A DNA stretch of 64,000 nt from Alteromonas hispanica (GTDB taxonomy: Bacteria; Pseudomonadota; Gammaproteobacteria; Enterobacterales; Alteromonadaceae). The translations under genes were made by a program, and so were the position numbers. Location: the NCBI RefSeq assembly GCF_010500915.1, contig NZ_JAAAWP010000004.1, forward strand, positions 124,001 through 188,000, read 5' to 3'. Shown in pieces: positions 45,863 through 55,114 of this stretch; within the stretch, counting starts at the first letter, position 1; each line of letters begins with the position of its first letter. The notes under the pieces are model-generated. The model had not been told where the DNA came from and did not search any database. It worked only from the letters and a program-made list of their open reading frames with translations.

Positions 45863-48055
45863 ATGCAAGGATATATCACTCGCGGCCGTCTGCAGGTTGC
45901 AGAACAACTCGATAATTTTATTAATCAGCAGGCCATTGTAGGCACAGGCGTGCAGCAAGATACGTTCTGGAAAGGCGCTGAAGCACTCTTTGCAGAGCTC
46001 ATACCTCAAAATCGTGCGCTGCTTGAAAAGCGTGAACAGCTCCAGCTTGCCATCGACGACTACCATAAAGCGGGCAACCCTGCATCGGGAAGCGAATACA
46101 CAGCATTCTTAAAGAAAATTGGGTATTTGGTAGAGCAACCAAAAAGCGTAACCGCGACTACAGCAAATGTAGATGCGGAAATTGCCACTATGGCGGGGCC
46201 CCAACTCGTAGTGCCCATCAACAATGCTCGCTACGCACTAAACGCCGTTAACGCCCGTTGGGGAAGTTTATACGATGCTCTATACGGTACAGACGTTATA
46301 GGTACAGAAGGCGGAGCCGAACCTGGCAAATCTTATAATCCTGTACGCGGCGCTAAAGTAGTCGCGAGAGCGAAAGCCTACCTAGACAGCATGATCCCCC
46401 TTGCCAAAGGTAGTCATGCCGACGCCGCAGAATACAAAATAGAAACGGGTAAGCTATCAGTTCGCCTAACAGACGGTGATATCACTACACTGGCTAACAC
46501 AGAACAATGGCTGGGCTATCAAGGTGATATTAACGCGCCTTCAGCACTGCTTTTTGCTCACAATGGTCTTCACTTTGAAATTCAAATAGATCCTACTCAT
46601 CCTATTGGTGAAAGTGACTCAGCCAATGTGAAAGATGTACTGGTTGAAGCTGCTTTGACTACTATTATGGACTGCGAAGATTCGGTGGCAGCCGTAGATG
46701 CTGAAGATAAAACATTGGTTTACAGCAATTGGCTCGGCCTAATGAAAGGCACACTAAGCATTGAAATGACAAAAGGTGGTAAAAGCATAGTGCGAGCAAT
46801 GCACAGCGACCGTGTATACCACCCATCAAAGCATGCGGCTCAGGAAAAAACATCTCAAAACGAATTAGTGTTATCGGGTAGAAGCTTGATGTTCGTTCGT
46901 AACGTAGGTCATTTAATGACAAACAACGCCATGCTGTTCGATGGTGAAGAAGTGCCAGAAGGGATCATGGACGGGCTTATCACTTCTCTTATTGCTAAGC
47001 ACGACTTACTCGACAACAGCGAGTTTAAAAATAGCCGTGAAGGTAGTGTTTATATTGTTAAGCCTAAAATGCACGGGCCAGAAGAAGTGGCGTTCTCCAA
47101 CGTATTGTTTGAGCGTATTGAAGACATTATTGATGTACCACGCAACACGCTTAAAATGGGTATTATGGATGAAGAGCGCAGAACCAGCGTTAACCTTCAA
47201 GCCTGTATTGCCGAAGCACAATCTCGCGTTGTGTTTATCAATACTGGCTTTTTAGATCGCACCGGCGATGAAATACACACCTCTATGCTCGCTGGGCCGT
47301 TTGCAGAAAAAGCAACATTGAAAACCATGCCGTGGATTAAAGCCTACGAAACGGCAAATGTAGCCGTTGGCTTGCGCTGTGGACTATCTGGCAAAGCTCA
47401 GATAGGTAAAGGTATGTGGCCAACCCCTGATGAAATGCAAAATATGATGGAAGCCAAAATTGGTCACCTTAAAGCGGGAGCGAATACAGCATGGGTACCC
47501 TCTCCTACTGCTGCAACGCTGCACGCACTGCATTATCACGATGTAAACGTATTTAATGTACAAAAGCAGTTAGATGAAAACTTCGATGGTTTAAGTGACA
47601 TTCTTACTATTCCGCTTTTAGAAGACACGTCAAGCCTAACTCGTGACGGAATAAAGCGTGAAATCGATAACAATGTTCAGGGAATTTTAGGCTACGTTGT
47701 TCGCTGGGTGCATCAAGGTGTAGGCTGCTCGAAAGTGCCTGACATTAATGATGTAGGCTTAATGGAAGACAGGGCCACGCTGCGTATTTCTTCGCAGCAT
47801 ATAGCCAACTGGCTAGAGCACGGCATTGTAAGCGTTGATCAGGTGAAAGAGTCGCTCTCTCGTATGGCTGTGTTAGTAGACGAGCAGAACGCGGGCGACC
47901 CAGAGTATATACCGATGGCGCCAGACTTAGAAAACTCTATTGGCTTTCAAGCTGCTAGCGATTTAATTTTTAAAGGGAAAGAACAACCATCAGGTTATAC
48001 TGAGCCCTTACTGCATGCTAAACGCCGTGAGATGAAAGCTAAACTGGCTAGCTAG
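45863..48055 (+). CDS. glcB: Malate synthase G
   Basis: 730 residues, the single-chain G form (E. coli 723). Joins glyoxylate and acetyl-CoA to malate. Family blocks are [31 protein letters not shown] (as [18 protein letters not shown] here), [56 protein letters not shown] and [22 protein letters not shown] precedes the ATG. Preceded by a 279-base gap with no promoter I could fix; followed by a terminator. Confidence 0.96.
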   Translation: MQGYITRGRLQVAEQLDNFINQQAIVGTGVQQDTFWKGAEALFAELIPQNRALLEKREQLQLAIDDYHKAGNPASGSEYTAFLKKIGYLVEQPKSVTATTANVDAEIATMAGPQLVVPINNARYALNAVNARWGSLYDALYGTDVIGTEGGAEPGKSYNPVRGAKVVARAKAYLDSMIPLAKGSHADAAEYKIETGKLSVRLTDGDITTLANTEQWLGYQGDINAPSALLFAHNGLHFEIQIDPTHPIGESDSANVKDVLVEAALTTIMDCEDSVAAVDAEDKTLVYSNWLGLMKGTLSIEMTKGGKSIVRAMHSDRVYHPSKHAAQEKTSQNELVLSGRSLMFVRNVGHLMTNNAMLFDGEEVPEGIMDGLITSLIAKHDLLDNSEFKNSREGSVYIVKPKMHGPEEVAFSNVLFERIEDIIDVPRNTLKMGIMDEERRTSVNLQACIAEAQSRVVFINTGFLDRTGDEIHTSMLAGPFAEKATLKTMPWIKAYETANVAVGLRCGLSGKAQIGKGMWPTPDEMQNMMEAKIGHLKAGANTAWVPSPTAATLHALHYHDVNVFNVQKQLDENFDGLSDILTIPLLEDTSSLTRDGIKREIDNNVQGILGYVVRWVHQGVGCSKVPDINDVGLMEDRATLRISSQHIANWLEHGIVSVDQVKESLSRMAVLVDEQNAGDPEYIPMAPDLENSIGFQAASDLIFKGKEQPSGYTEPLLHAKRREMKAKLAS

Positions 48056-48086
48056 TTTTTTCGAGAGTAAGAAAGCAAGGAACTAC

Positions 48087-48117
48087 AAAAACGGGCGCCA
48101 TAGGACGCCCGTTTTTT
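48087..48117 (+). terminator. Rho-independent terminator of glcB
   Basis: Stem AAAAACGGGCG / CGCCCGTTTTT with an 8-base loop and a T6 tract. Confidence 0.9.
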
Positions 48118-48262
48118 AGTTGTAAAACACAAGAGTAGCCTAGCCCTTGGCGATAATAATTGCTTCCAATTAGTGGCTATTTACCTTGCCTACACTATGA
48201 TTAAATAATTCATTGTAATTACCTACTTTTACAATGCATTTTGCAGTAAACCTGAGACCAGT

Positions 48263-49138
48263 ATGCTAAGAAAACCTATGCCAACAGAGCCTGCGCCTCG
48301 CACCCACATCGTTCCTATATTTTCTGGTGGAGGAACCCGGTTAAGTGCGCACATTGGTATATTAAAAGCGCTGCAAGATATGAATATAAGCTTTTCAACA
48401 TTGGTAGGTGTCTCGGGAGGCTCTATAGTTGCTGCGTTGTTTGCCAAAGGCTATTCCGTTGAGCAAATGCGAGAGTTAGCCCTTAATACCGATTTCAAAC
48501 AATTTACGGCGTTCTCTATTTTCCGTTTACTCCGGGAAGGCGGTCTTTCATCTGGCGATGTATTTCAGGAATGGATTGATGAGCAACTAGAGGGTGCCAC
48601 TTTCAACGATATGCCCATGGCATTGAATATATTAGCGACCGATGTAAATGGCGGCGGGCCGGTTCTGTTTAACCGCACTACTACACCGGACATGAAAGTA
48701 TCCGAGGCAGTTCGCTATTCTATGTCTATTCCGCTCATTTTCTCGTTTAAGCCTTTTAAAGAATACCTACTGGTAGACGGCGCTATACTGTCTGAAGATG
48801 CTCTTTTTGAAGACTGGCAAGGCGACGGCACTCCTTCAGTGTGCTTTCGACTACAAAGCACTAAGCAAAAACGTAGAGAAATAAAAAAGAGCGTATTACA
48901 ACTTCCCCAATATGTGGGCATGCTAATACGCACTTTCATGACAGCCATGTCGAGGGAGTATGTAAATGCGCGCTACTGGCACAACACAGTGGTCGTGAAT
49001 ACAGGCGAAATATCTGCGGTTGATTTTTCACTCACGCCAGAGATTAAAAACGCCCTTTTCGACCTTGGGTATTCTACGACTAGGGAGTTTTTGCCTAGGA
49101 AATATGCGGGGTATGTTCAAAGTAACAGGCGATCATAA
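48263..49138 (+). CDS. Patatin-like phospholipase
   Basis: 291 residues. Ser-Asp dyad: nucleophile Ser51 in GVSGGS and the Asp in LLVDGAI; the oxyanion-hole glycine motif is FSGGGTRLSAHIG (20-32). No signal peptide or membrane segment, so probably cytosolic or membrane-associated, like the RssA/YchK group. Its stop is one base from the convergent epimerase gene, with no terminator between. Confidence 0.92.
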   Translation: MLRKPMPTEPAPRTHIVPIFSGGGTRLSAHIGILKALQDMNISFSTLVGVSGGSIVAALFAKGYSVEQMRELALNTDFKQFTAFSIFRLLREGGLSSGDVFQEWIDEQLEGATFNDMPMALNILATDVNGGGPVLFNRTTTPDMKVSEAVRYSMSIPLIFSFKPFKEYLLVDGAILSEDALFEDWQGDGTPSVCFRLQSTKQKRREIKKSVLQLPQYVGMLIRTFMTAMSREYVNARYWHNTVVVNTGEISAVDFSLTPEIKNALFDLGYSTTREFLPRKYAGYVQSNRRS

Positions 49139-49139
49139 C

Positions 49140-50135
49140 CTAGTTTGAATAGTAACTTTTATACCACAGTGCAAACTTCTCTACCCCCTCTTCTATCGAC
49201 GTCTTAGGTTGATACCCGGTCAATTCAGTCAATCGAGATACGTCTGCATAGGTATCTGGTACATCGCCCGGCTGTATAGGCAACAAGTTTTTACTTACCG
49301 TGCTATCAAACGCTTTTTCCATCAATTCGATAAAGCTAAGAAGATGCACTGGCGTTTGAGCACCTATATTAATTACTTCATATTTATCGCCAGAGATATT
49401 TGTGTTAGAACCTTTGCAGTCGACTCTATCTAACGACCTTACTACACCCTCAACAATGTCATCTATGTATGTAAAGTCTCGTCTATGCTCACCATAATTA
49501 TAAACATCAATACTTCCTTTTGATGATATCGCTTTGGCAAACTTCATGGGGGCCATATCTGGTCTGCCCCAAGGCCCGTATACAGTGAAAAAACGCAGGC
49601 CGGTTGTCACTAAGCCATATAAATGGCTATAGGTATGTGCCATCAACTCGTTGGCTTTTTTGGTGGCGGCGTAAATACTAACCGGGTGATCCACATTATG
49701 CTTTTCAGAAAAAGGCATTTCTTTATTTGAGCCGTAAACAGAACTTGAAGATGCATAAACCAAGTGCGGAATATTGGTATGCCGACATCCCTCTAAAATG
49801 TTCATAAAGCCAACGACATTACTATCAATATACGCGTTAGGGTTTTCAAGAGAGTAGCGAACGCCAGCCTGCGCGGCTAAGTGAATAACGCCATCGAACT
49901 TTTGCTGCTCGAAAAGTGCAGCCATACCTTCACGGTCTTCCACACCCATTTCAATAAACGAAAAACGAGATGCGGCGCTCGATGACTTGATTCCGGCTAG
50001 CCGTGCATGTTTTAAATTCACATCGTAGTAATCGTTAATATTATCTATTCCAACAACCTCGTCACCGCGGTTAATCAAGTATTGAGATACGGCAGCGCCA
50101 ATGAAGCCGGCTGCGCCGGTGACTAAAATTTTCAT
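49140..50135 (-). CDS. NAD-dependent UDP-glucuronate 4-epimerase-like enzyme
   Basis: 331 residues from MKILVTGAAGFIG, with AAGGA upstream. Extended SDR: GAAGFIG nucleotide motif (7-13), catalytic SSSVYG and YAATKKANE (YxxxK), and YGPWGRPDMA, the block typical of UDP-glucuronate epimerases (CapI/GAE). It would supply UDP-galacturonate for surface polysaccharide. It closes the minus-strand run that includes the kinase, PqqD-like and nucleotidyltransferase genes, 10 bases after the last. Confidence 0.92.
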   Translation of the reverse strand: MKILVTGAAGFIGAAVSQYLINRGDEVVGIDNINDYYDVNLKHARLAGIKSSSAASRFSFIEMGVEDREGMAALFEQQKFDGVIHLAAQAGVRYSLENPNAYIDSNVVGFMNILEGCRHTNIPHLVYASSSSVYGSNKEMPFSEKHNVDHPVSIYAATKKANELMAHTYSHLYGLVTTGLRFFTVYGPWGRPDMAPMKFAKAISSKGSIDVYNYGEHRRDFTYIDDIVEGVVRSLDRVDCKGSNTNISGDKYEVINIGAQTPVHLLSFIELMEKAFDSTVSKNLLPIQPGDVPDTYADVSRLTELTGYQPKTSIEEGVEKFALWYKSYYSN

Positions 50136-50145
50136 AACTTTCCTT

Positions 50146-51231
50146 TCAGTCGAAATGATGTTGACCAAGCAGCGAGCCGACAATCATTCGCCATAGTTTT
50201 ACGCAAGTATGAGGGAGAAGAATTTTTAGAGGCATTTTTTTTAAATGACCGCGCACAACCATAATAAACGAACAAACCTTCGTAATTTTAGAGTCTATTA
50301 AATTATGTCGTAAAACTACAACGTGGATAAGGATATTTTTTACAAAAAGCTTTTGCCAAGAACTTATATTAAGCGTCAGCGCCAGATTGCTATAATAAGG
50401 TTTATTGTACTTGATTTCTAATAAGTAAAGGCTGAAAGCCAACTCGTCTTTGAACCCGTGCTCCTTTGCAATACTACATGCACTCTCTATTCTTTCCTCT
50501 TTACATGCTTTATCAACCAAACATTTAATATCCCAAAAATCTCTGAACGGCTTGTCATAGTCTTCATTATAAAAAAAATGGATAATACAGTGAATCAATC
50601 TCCATTCTATACAAAGGTACCCAAGGTCATCTGCATATTTCGCTTTCTTCACAATATCACTCACTGGCAATTGTTTACCAGTTATCGGAGGAATTAAAGT
50701 ATGGTGTACGTCAAGAGTAGCTCCAGTACGTTGATGATAGAAGGGCGGAAGCTCATGACTCCACTGACGGTAATATCTATCGTCGTAATTCGAAATTTCT
50801 TTTTCATGCCACCCACATTTCTTTAACTGCTTTTCAACGTAGGGCAGAGAAGATTTATTTACTAATATGTCAATATCTGACATCAGTCTTCCGAAAGCAT
50901 TTTTATCTTTCGCTAGAGCGTACGCGGCACCTTTCAAAAAAATGGGAGCTACGTTAATTTCGTTTAAATCACTGTTAAGTAAATATGCCTCATGAAGTAC
51001 TTGTTGTTCTTGTCTTCTAGCATATGTTGATGCCGCTTGAAGGTGTTTCTGTGCATAACTGGAATTAATTTGTACATCGCACTCATCTACTATCGCCGCA
51101 AGCGTCGCTATCATATCGTTATACCGCAGTAGCCTGAGCAAATCTTGCCATTGGAGATCGTTTAAATTGCGGAGCGAGAAAGGGTTAACGAAACAAGTTT
51201 CGGCAAACTTCGATGAAATACAAAAAATCAA
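50146..51231 (-). CDS. Nucleotidyltransferase-fold protein (NTP_transf_5-like)
   Basis: 361 residues. The nucleotidyltransferase core is seen as PIFLKGAAYALAKDKNAFGRLMSDIDILV (in parts, LKGAAYA and RLMSDIDILV; SDIDILV holds the two metal-binding Asp residues), followed by LDVHHTLIPP and a helical C-terminal half. Resembles the uncharacterised family that accompanies HprK-related kinases in PEP-CTERM/exopolysaccharide loci. The start is probably a TTG overlapping the kinase stop (TTGA). What it transfers is unknown. Confidence 0.78.
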   Translation of the reverse strand: MIFCISSKFAETCFVNPFSLRNLNDLQWQDLLRLLRYNDMIATLAAIVDECDVQINSSYAQKHLQAASTYARRQEQQVLHEAYLLNSDLNEINVAPIFLKGAAYALAKDKNAFGRLMSDIDILVNKSSLPYVEKQLKKCGWHEKEISNYDDRYYRQWSHELPPFYHQRTGATLDVHHTLIPPITGKQLPVSDIVKKAKYADDLGYLCIEWRLIHCIIHFFYNEDYDKPFRDFWDIKCLVDKACKEERIESACSIAKEHGFKDELAFSLYLLEIKYNKPYYSNLALTLNISSWQKLFVKNILIHVVVLRHNLIDSKITKVCSFIMVVRGHLKKMPLKILLPHTCVKLWRMIVGSLLGQHHFD

Positions 51232-52082
51232 TCTATTAACCCGTCTAAAAAAGGAGTTATTTGTTCAAAGCTAGAATATTTGACACTAAACCCAACCGAT
51301 CGTTGAACTATCTCATTAACGGTTTTGAACCCACTTACACCCAATACACTGTAGTTAAAACTGTTTTTAACTAGCATTGCAAATAGTTGTACAGAATTCA
51401 GCTTATTAATTGTTAACTCAACACTCTCTCTGTATTTAGGTGAAATTACAGCGCATATTTTCTTCGGCTGAAGTTTTTTAAAATCGTCGAAAGTCGAAGT
51501 TTTTAAATGAGCTACTGAACCTTTCTGAGTTCCATTTGTTGTTGCGGAGAATACTGACTGTGGCGCTATGTCTTTTATGATATCAATGGAACGATTTTTC
51601 AAAGATGCGGGACGAAATATAGGGTTTACTGTGTTACTTTTTAAATCTACTATTGCCAACTCATCCGAAAACAACTTCCAGCCGTGTAACCCCAGGTATG
51701 CCGACAAGGTACTTTTTCCTGAACCCTGTGAAGCTGGGAGTATGATTGCCTTGCCTTTTTTTTCGACTACGGCAGCGTGAATAAGAAGGTGGTGATGGTC
51801 GGAGCTACCGATACACCAGTTCATCGCCCACTCAACAGAAGGAAGACAATTTTTAACAGGAACTGGGTTAAAAATACGCTGACTGTCTAGAAAAAAAGTC
51901 CTTTGGGGCCTAAACAAGCGCCTAAACAAACCGCTCGTTTGTAAGTCCACCGTGTAGTCAATGGGAACATCACTAAGGTCACAAAGCCCTTTATCGTAAA
52001 GAAGTTCAAGTTGTTCATGGAGATAATGAGGTAACCTAGTAAAGCGATATGTATATAGTCCAGTATCCAAATCTAGGTTCAT
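51228..52082 (-). CDS. HprK-related kinase
   Basis: 284 residues. The C-terminal domain looks like the P-loop kinase of HPr kinase/phosphorylase: His102 in LLIHAAVVE, Walker A SQGSGKST (118-125) and SDELAIVDL (140-148). It lacks the other conserved parts of true HprK, and no HPr or PTS genes are near. It belongs to the HprK-rel group found with PqqD-like proteins in exosortase-bearing bacteria. ATGA overlap with the PqqD-like gene and TTGA overlap with the nucleotidyltransferase gene indicate one functional unit. Substrate unknown. Confidence 0.85.
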   Translation of the reverse strand: MNLDLDTGLYTYRFTRLPHYLHEQLELLYDKGLCDLSDVPIDYTVDLQTSGLFRRLFRPQRTFFLDSQRIFNPVPVKNCLPSVEWAMNWCIGSSDHHHLLIHAAVVEKKGKAIILPASQGSGKSTLSAYLGLHGWKLFSDELAIVDLKSNTVNPIFRPASLKNRSIDIIKDIAPQSVFSATTNGTQKGSVAHLKTSTFDDFKKLQPKKICAVISPKYRESVELTINKLNSVQLFAMLVKNSFNYSVLGVSGFKTVNEIVQRSVGFSVKYSSFEQITPFLDGLID

Positions 52083-52315
52083 GTTCTTATCAAAATACCC
52101 GAATTCTCTAATTGCAATAAAAAATTTTCCAATGCAGCATTACTTTTTGCAGCGTTTTCTGTTTTTTTCCAATCAATACTATTGTTCACGATATCTATAT
52201 CTTTAGTGGAAGAGTCTGAAGAGAAAATAGTTTCGCCACTAGGTGAATCAAAGAACACAATGCCCGAACTATCAGGCATTAACTCATAGAAAATATCATC
52301 ATTTAGCCTTGTCAC
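52079..52315 (-). CDS. PqqD-like protein of the HprK-related system
   Basis: 78 residues, GTG start. Small PqqD-type winged-helix protein; the pattern YELMPDSSGIVFFDSPSGETIF then a helical end (LENFLLQLENSGIL) fits. In other systems PqqD-like domains bind a leader peptide and present it to a modifying enzyme, so here it may hand a peptide substrate to the kinase or transferase (inference). Four-base overlap with the kinase gene. Confidence 0.75.
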   Translation of the reverse strand: MTRLNDDIFYELMPDSSGIVFFDSPSGETIFSSDSSTKDIDIVNNSIDWKKTENAAKSNAALENFLLQLENSGILIRT

Positions 52316-52331
52316 CTAAACTCTTCTCACA

Positions 52332-53198
52332 TTACAGTGGACACAATTTCGTCGTGTCTATTTGACCGTTGGTTTTAAACTCTTCGACATAAGGAATTTT
52401 CCCTGTCTCTCCAAACCTAATACTTGAGCTGCCATCGTCCCAGTATTGCGTAACTATCTCGCTTGATATCTCTAAGTCTTCTGGCACAGGAAACCTTGGA
52501 GTGCCATTTCTGTTTTCAGTACCGTTATCCAATGCACTTGATACTAAATGCGAGCCCCAAAAATCTTCGACAATGTCGTCATAGAAAGGATTTATCTCTG
52601 TATTCCAATCCGATAGGCCAAAGAATGCGTTCAGGTACATAGCCGCTAAGTCCATCTTGCTATCACCGGTCACCGTCTTTCCTAAGACATCTTGCAAGTT
52701 AAACACAACCTGCTCAACTGTGTCACCGTCTCCTAACGTAACTGTTGTATCTCTGATAAATTTCGCAACTCCGGCAATGTACTCAAGATTCATATCTTTG
52801 CCGTTATCACCGAATATCTTTACAATCGCATGCAGCGCGTGTTGAAGACCTATTGGAACTTCGTCGGCAGGTGCCTCAGATGTGTCCGCAATGCTGCTGG
52901 AACTTTTATAATTTTTGTTACCTTTGTTACCGTTTTTATCTTTGTTACTAGAACTTTTGCTGTCGGCTGATGCTGCACACAAATTAGGAAAAGCTAACTT
53001 TTTCCAGATACCGGGAGACCACCCGCCGGATATTTCGGGCACTTCGCAGGTCACGGCTATTACCCTAGAGCCACCAGAAATACCGGTCGCGTTGCATGCT
53101 CCCCAAACTGATTGAGCGGGCAAAGAACTTATAGCTACTCCGGCCCCTATTCTTTTAACAAACGCTCTTCGAGTATTTTTTACATCTGGTTCAGCCAT
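52332..53198 (-). CDS. Secreted protein with Tat-like signal, unknown function
   Basis: 288 residues. The N-terminus TRRAFVKRIGAGVAISSLPA is a twin-arginine signal (Arg10, Arg11), cut near residue 34. Then CNATGISGGSRVIAVTCEVPEISGG (in parts), the motif SPGIWKKL, a Lys/Asn/Ser-rich linker (about 78-105), and a helical region ending LAAMYLNAFFGLSDW. The SPGxWK ... LNA layout recalls secreted proteins with a CTPGYWKNH ... LLNA domain. It is 16 bases before the PqqD-like gene, with a good AAGGAT site, so it may be the target or partner of that system. Confidence 0.7.
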   Translation of the reverse strand: MAEPDVKNTRRAFVKRIGAGVAISSLPAQSVWGACNATGISGGSRVIAVTCEVPEISGGWSPGIWKKLAFPNLCAASADSKSSSNKDKNGNKGNKNYKSSSSIADTSEAPADEVPIGLQHALHAIVKIFGDNGKDMNLEYIAGVAKFIRDTTVTLGDGDTVEQVVFNLQDVLGKTVTGDSKMDLAAMYLNAFFGLSDWNTEINPFYDDIVEDFWGSHLVSSALDNGTENRNGTPRFPVPEDLEISSEIVTQYWDDGSSSIRFGETGKIPYVEEFKTNGQIDTTKLCPL

Positions 53199-53429
53199 GT
53201 CTAAATCCTTATCTTCTTCTTACCGATCAATATGCAAAATTTGCACCACAAAAAAAAGCATTAAAATACAAACTCTTTCGCAAAAGATAAATTAGAATCT
53301 TGATGAATTGTAAAATATTTGGACATAAGTATACGCCTCTGATGCGAGCTAGTAAATAATATTGAAAATTGCTTTTGTTTGTTTCAATGTTATCTTAAGT
53401 GGCATGTAAAAAGTCAATTTGAGACATTT

Positions 53430-55100
53430 ATGAACAAGCTCATTAGTGCAATAAGAAGCCGGTTAAAGTTGACGGAAAAACAAGTTTTTGAAGTTGCAAA
53501 CAATATGGTTACAGAGGCTTTCCCCCGCCCGCCTACGAATTGCATTTTTGTTAAAATAGAAACTAAAGAACAGATAGCCTTTCTCTTAGAACTAGCACAC
53601 GAATGTGCTGACTCAGGCTTTCAACAGTTTTCTATCTATCCAATATCAACAGGTAGAAACTGGGGATATGGCTCTTCATCACCCAATATAACAAATACGA
53701 TAGCCGTGGTCTTAGACCTATCCGGATTGAAAGACATTAAATATTTTGATGCAGAAAGCGGCATCGTTACCGTTACTCCTGGCGTTACACAACAGCAGCT
53801 TTACGACTTTTTGCAGGGAGAGCAAGCTCCCTTTATGGTTCCCGTTACAGGTGCAGGCCCTACAACAAGTATTCTTGGCAATGCATTGGAGAGAGGTTAT
53901 GGCATAACCCCTGTCGCAGACCACTTCAGCGCTGTAACAGCAATTAAAGGTTTTTTAGCAGACGGGAGCTTTTACGAATCTTCGCTGCAAGCTATGAGCG
54001 ATACAGCAACCGACAATTCTTCAGACTGTTATGTAGATAAGACTTTCAAATGGAAGCACGGACCTTATCTTGACGGAATCTTTACTCAATCTGGAAATAT
54101 AATAGTTACTGAGATAACTATTGCACTTGCACGTAAAAAACCTGCTTTTGACTCTTTCTACATGAGGTTTTTTGGACAAGATAGCTTCGAAAATGCTTAT
54201 GATATTGTTAAAGAAATTTTTAATAATCTAGAGGGTGTTGTCGGCTCGATTAACTTGATGGATAAACGCAGAGTATGCGCCATGGTTGCGGAAAACCCAC
54301 AAGGTAAGGGCAATCATGCTGTGATGACAGAAAAGCAAGTGGACTATATTGCTAAAAAATACGACGTGCCAGAATGGACCATCGTGGGTACTATTTATGG
54401 GACAGAGAAAGTCGCAAGGGCAGCCAAAAAGGATGTAAAAGCTATTGCTAAAAGGAAAGCCGATCAAATTTTATTTTCGAGCAGCTTGCTAATTAAATTA
54501 GGGGTATTTGCAACACGTAACCTGCCAGTTAAAGCATTAGCCAACGCTAAAATTCAGTTAGAAAAGCTACATAAAGGCATGGATGTGATGCAAGGAAAAC
54601 CAAGCGAAGTCGCACTACCTCTTGCCTACTGGCGTAATTCAAGGGTGTCACCGAATAATCGGCCTGAACATTTAAACCCAGCTAAAGACGGCTGTGGTCT
54701 TCTTTGGTATGCCCCGCTTGTTCCAGCTCGTACAGCTGATATGAAAAACTTTATCGATATGGTACGAAGTATCACCCCAAAGTATAATATCGAACCAATG
54801 ATAACCTTTACAAACTTAAGCGGCATTTCAACAGATAGTACTATTCCAATCGTTTTTGATTTAGAAAACCCTCAAGCCGTAAGAGACGCGCATGCATGTT
54901 TAAATGAATTAGTTTCTAAAGGCCTCAAACAAGGCTTCATTCCTTACAGATTAAACATAAAACAACAGCAAGAATTAAACGCAAATAGTACATTTTGGAA
55001 AACTGCAGGAGAAATTGCACACGCATTAGATCCAAAAGGAATTATTAGCCCAGATCGTTACAATCCCTATAAAATAATTAAACCAACCGACCGCAAGTAA
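53430..55100 (+). CDS. FAD-dependent oxidoreductase, VAO/4-cresol dehydrogenase type
   Basis: 556 residues from MNKLISAIRSRL, with GAGAC upstream. The FAD-binding half has YPISTGRNWGYGSSSP, VTVTPGVTQQQLYDFL-like text (IVTVTPGVTQQQLYDFL) and PVTGAGPTTSILGNALERGYGITPVADHF, close to vanillyl-alcohol oxidase and p-cresol methylhydroxylase. The C-terminal half ends ALDPKGIISPDRYNPY. No signal peptide. Divergent from the Tat-signal protein gene across a 231-base region. The substrate may be a phenolic alcohol, but this is a family-level guess. Confidence 0.85.
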   Translation: MNKLISAIRSRLKLTEKQVFEVANNMVTEAFPRPPTNCIFVKIETKEQIAFLLELAHECADSGFQQFSIYPISTGRNWGYGSSSPNITNTIAVVLDLSGLKDIKYFDAESGIVTVTPGVTQQQLYDFLQGEQAPFMVPVTGAGPTTSILGNALERGYGITPVADHFSAVTAIKGFLADGSFYESSLQAMSDTATDNSSDCYVDKTFKWKHGPYLDGIFTQSGNIIVTEITIALARKKPAFDSFYMRFFGQDSFENAYDIVKEIFNNLEGVVGSINLMDKRRVCAMVAENPQGKGNHAVMTEKQVDYIAKKYDVPEWTIVGTIYGTEKVARAAKKDVKAIAKRKADQILFSSSLLIKLGVFATRNLPVKALANAKIQLEKLHKGMDVMQGKPSEVALPLAYWRNSRVSPNNRPEHLNPAKDGCGLLWYAPLVPARTADMKNFIDMVRSITPKYNIEPMITFTNLSGISTDSTIPIVFDLENPQAVRDAHACLNELVSKGLKQGFIPYRLNIKQQQELNANSTFWKTAGEIAHALDPKGIISPDRYNPYKIIKPTDRK

Positions 55101-55114
55101 CAACAGCGCTTTGC

